Source: Clostridia bacterium (lineage in GTDB: Bacteria; Bacillota; Clostridia; Oscillospirales; CAG-272). Taken from it: a stretch of DNA of 8,392 bases. The stretch lies in contig JAFNVK010000037.1 in assembly GCA_017379815.1 (NCBI GenBank), positions 1 to 8,392 of the forward strand, written 5' to 3'. A program made the position numbers and the translations under genes. Shown here in pieces: positions 6,539 to 8,392 of the stretch. Position 1 is the first letter of the stretch. Each line of letters starts with the position of its first letter. The notes beneath the pieces are model-generated. The model was not told the origin of the DNA, made no database searches, and saw nothing but the letters and a program-made list of their open reading frames with translations.

Positions 6539-8302
6539 TCAGGACTCAAACTGGCTGTTGTAGAGGGTGGCGTAGAAGCCCTTTTTGGCAAGGAGCGTGC
6601 GATGCTCGCCCTGCTCGATGACCTTTCCGTCCTTCATCACCAGAATGACGTCTGCCGATTCAATGGTGGAGAGGCGATGCGCCACGATAAAGGAGGTGCG
6701 TCCCTGCATCATACGGGCAAAGGCGTTCTGGATCTTCAGTTCCATGCGCGTATCGATGGAGGAGGTGGCCTCGTCCAGGATCAGCATGGGGGGAAGGGCA
6801 AGCATTACGCGGGTGATGCAGAGCAGCTGCTTTTGTCCCTGCGAGAGCGAGCCTCCGCCCTCGCCGAGGAGCGTGTCGTAGCCATTGGGAAGCCGCTTGA
6901 TGAAGGAGTGGGCGTGCGACGCCTTTGCGGCGGCGAGCATTTCCTCCTCGGTGGCGTCGGGACGTGCCATGCAGATGTTCTCACGCACCGTGGCGGCGCG
7001 GAGCCAGGTATCCTGCAGGACCATGCCGAAGGAGGCACGCAGGGAGGGACGCGTCACCTCGCGCAGGTCGCATCCGTCCACGCGGATGCTGCCGTCCTTC
7101 ACGTCGTAGAAGCGCATCAGGAGGTTGATCAGCGTGGTCTTTCCGCAGCCCGTCGGGCCAACGATGGCCACGCGCTGTCCGGGGGAGACCTTGAGCGAGA
7201 GATCGCGGATCAGATCCTGCTCGGGGGTATAGGAGAAGGCCACGCCGTCAAGCTCCACGTGTCCCTCGACCTTGGAGAGAACGGTGGCGTCGGGCGCGTC
7301 GGGGGTAAGCTCGGGCTCGTCCAGAAGCTCAAACACGCGGGATGCGCAGGCCAGTGCGTTCTGCAGCTCGGCCAGCACGCCCGAAATCTCGTTAAAGGGC
7401 TTAGTGTATTGATTGGCGTAGGACAGGAACTTGGAAAGTCCGCCAACCGTCATGCTTCCGCCACCGATGCAGAGCAGTGCGCCAACCAGCGCGACGCCCG
7501 CATAAACGAGGTTGTTGACGAATCGGGTGCAGGGATTGGTGAGCGAGGAGAAGAAGGTCGCGCGCAGGGCGCATTTTCCGAGGCGCTCGTTCAGTTCGTC
7601 AAATTCAGCCTGTGCCTCGTCCTCGTGACCGAAGGCCAGGACCGTCTTATGCTGACCGACGTATTCGTCGATCATGGCGGTCTGCTCGGCACGGGTGGCG
7701 GATTGCAGGCGGAAGAGGGAATAGGTGCTCTTGGCGATAAAGGCGGCCACGAAGAGCGAGAGAGGAGTAACGAGGATCACGACCAGGGCAACGCCGGGGT
7801 GGAGCAGGAGCATAATGACGAGCGTGCCGAGAATGGTCAGGGCCCCCGTGAAGAACTGGGAGAAGCCGAGAAGCAGACCGTCGGTGAATTGATCCACGTC
7901 GTTCATCATGCGGCTGACCGTTTCGCCTACCGCGTGACGGTCAAGATAGGAGAGCGGAAGGCGTTGCAGCTTTTCAAAGGCCTGGCGGCGAAGCTTGTGT
8001 ACCATGGCGTAGGTGATGCGGTTGTTGAGCACGTTCATCAGCCATTGGCAGAGCGCGCAGAGCAGAGCGCAGACGCCGATCTGCAGAGCAATGGCGAGCA
8101 CGCCGTCCAGATCAACCAGTCCCCGATCGATCATCAGGTCAATGGCGTCTCCCGTCAGGAGCGGAATATAGAGGGTAAGCAGAACGCTTCCCAGCGCGAA
8201 CAGGAGCGAGAAGAAGAGGGATGCGCGATGTCCGCCCAGCTCGCGCAGAACGCGGGCGGCGGTGCGCTTGTCAAAGCCGAGCTTCTTTTTCGGTGCTTTC
8301 AT
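6539..8302 (-). CDS. ABC exporter half-transporter, second subunit of a heterodimeric pair
   Basis: The protein has 587 residues, the usual length for a fused TMD-NBD exporter subunit. The membrane domain (about 28-315) has six helices in MsbA-like order and includes the coupling-helix area around RMMNDVDQFTDG. The ATPase domain (about 345-587) has Walker A GPTGCGKTT (382-390), Q-loop Gln430, signature LSQGQ (486-490), Walker B MLILDEA with catalytic Glu511, D-loop SSID and H-loop His542. Gln in place of the first signature Gly, together with an intact Glu, is the pattern of the TM288-like subunit in heterodimeric exporters (LmrCD, BmrCD and TM287/288 type). There this subunit gives the hydrolytic Walker A/B site and the degenerate signature. 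The ATG is preceded by GGAGGT (8312-8317) and overlaps the stop of the partner gene by ATGA, so the two are translationally coupled. The likely role is drug, peptide or lipid export. No strong hairpin terminator follows the stop. Confidence 0.96.
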   Translation of the reverse strand: MKAPKKKLGFDKRTAARVLRELGGHRASLFFSLLFALGSVLLTLYIPLLTGDAIDLMIDRGLVDLDGVLAIALQIGVCALLCALCQWLMNVLNNRITYAMVHKLRRQAFEKLQRLPLSYLDRHAVGETVSRMMNDVDQFTDGLLLGFSQFFTGALTILGTLVIMLLLHPGVALVVILVTPLSLFVAAFIAKSTYSLFRLQSATRAEQTAMIDEYVGQHKTVLAFGHEDEAQAEFDELNERLGKCALRATFFSSLTNPCTRFVNNLVYAGVALVGALLCIGGGSMTVGGLSKFLSYANQYTKPFNEISGVLAELQNALACASRVFELLDEPELTPDAPDATVLSKVEGHVELDGVAFSYTPEQDLIRDLSLKVSPGQRVAIVGPTGCGKTTLINLLMRFYDVKDGSIRVDGCDLREVTRPSLRASFGMVLQDTWLRAATVRENICMARPDATEEEMLAAAKASHAHSFIKRLPNGYDTLLGEGGGSLSQGQKQLLCITRVMLALPPMLILDEATSSIDTRMELKIQNAFARMMQGRTSFIVAHRLSTIESADVILVMKDGKVIEQGEHRTLLAKKGFYATLYNSQFES

Positions 8303-8392
8303 GCCTTCTCCACCTCCCGTCTGTATTGCGATTCATGGATCTCACGGTAGACCTCGCAGGTGGTGAGAAGCTCGTCGTGCGTGCCCATTCCC
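8299..8392 (-). CDS. ABC exporter half-transporter, first subunit, C-terminal end only
   Basis: Read leftward from the window edge, an open frame of 30 residues (GMGTHDELLTTCEVYREI, then HESQYRREVEKA) ends in TGA at 8299-8301. The GTH-DELL-C-VYREI-SQ pattern is the normal end of an ABC exporter ATPase domain, just after the H-loop region. Its stop overlaps the start of the 587-residue subunit (ATGA), the usual layout of heterodimeric exporter operons. The rest of the gene lies beyond the window, so its Walker B residue (Asp or Glu) cannot be checked. The remnant is too short for the track-style ORF cutoff but is a clear real gene end. Confidence 0.88.
   Translation of the reverse strand, partial: GMGTHDELLTTCEVYREIHESQYRREVEKA

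Noticed and set aside
6602..8350. Rightward open frame (582 codons) opposite the 587-residue exporter subunit
   Set aside because: Same reason: antisense shadow of a clear ABC exporter gene, with a composition typical of a mirror frame.

Overview
The window looks like a GC-rich member of the Clostridia (Firmicutes), probably a gut or anaerobic lineage. The basis is a SecA with a C-terminal zinc motif, strong AGGAGG-type ribosome binding sites on most genes, a TTG start backed by a good Shine-Dalgarno, a large fused MacB-type ATPase/permease and a heterodimeric ABC exporter pair. The exact genus cannot be read from the sequence.

The left third (1-3183) reads rightward as one tight gene cluster. 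It holds the 3' end of secA, then after 12 nt a 246-residue multi-pass membrane protein with a very basic tail. After 44 nt comes a 510-residue multi-pass membrane protein, and after 65 nt a 71-residue Asn/Gln-rich protein built from tetrapeptide repeats. A perfect 14-bp intrinsic terminator closes the cluster. The two membrane proteins are not a family I can name; their N-termini share a pattern suggesting distant relationship.

The right two thirds (3198-8392) read leftward. They begin, at the right edge, with the last 30 codons of one half of a heterodimeric ABC exporter. This gene overlaps by ATGA with the complete second half (587 aa). A 140-nt intergenic region follows, with an extended -10 promoter, and then a 1066-residue ABC transporter carrying an N-terminal ATPase, one TM helix, about 600 extracytoplasmic residues and a C-terminal FtsX/MacB permease. 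It converges on the secA cluster across the terminator.

Functionally the window is membrane-centred: the Sec motor, two uncharacterised membrane proteins and two ABC systems expected to move peptides, lipids or drugs outward. The ordinary content is well supported. The item most worth following is the small Asn/Gln tetrapeptide-repeat protein with its two membrane-protein neighbours downstream of secA. I see no CRISPR array, tRNA, rRNA, insertion sequence or prophage in the window.
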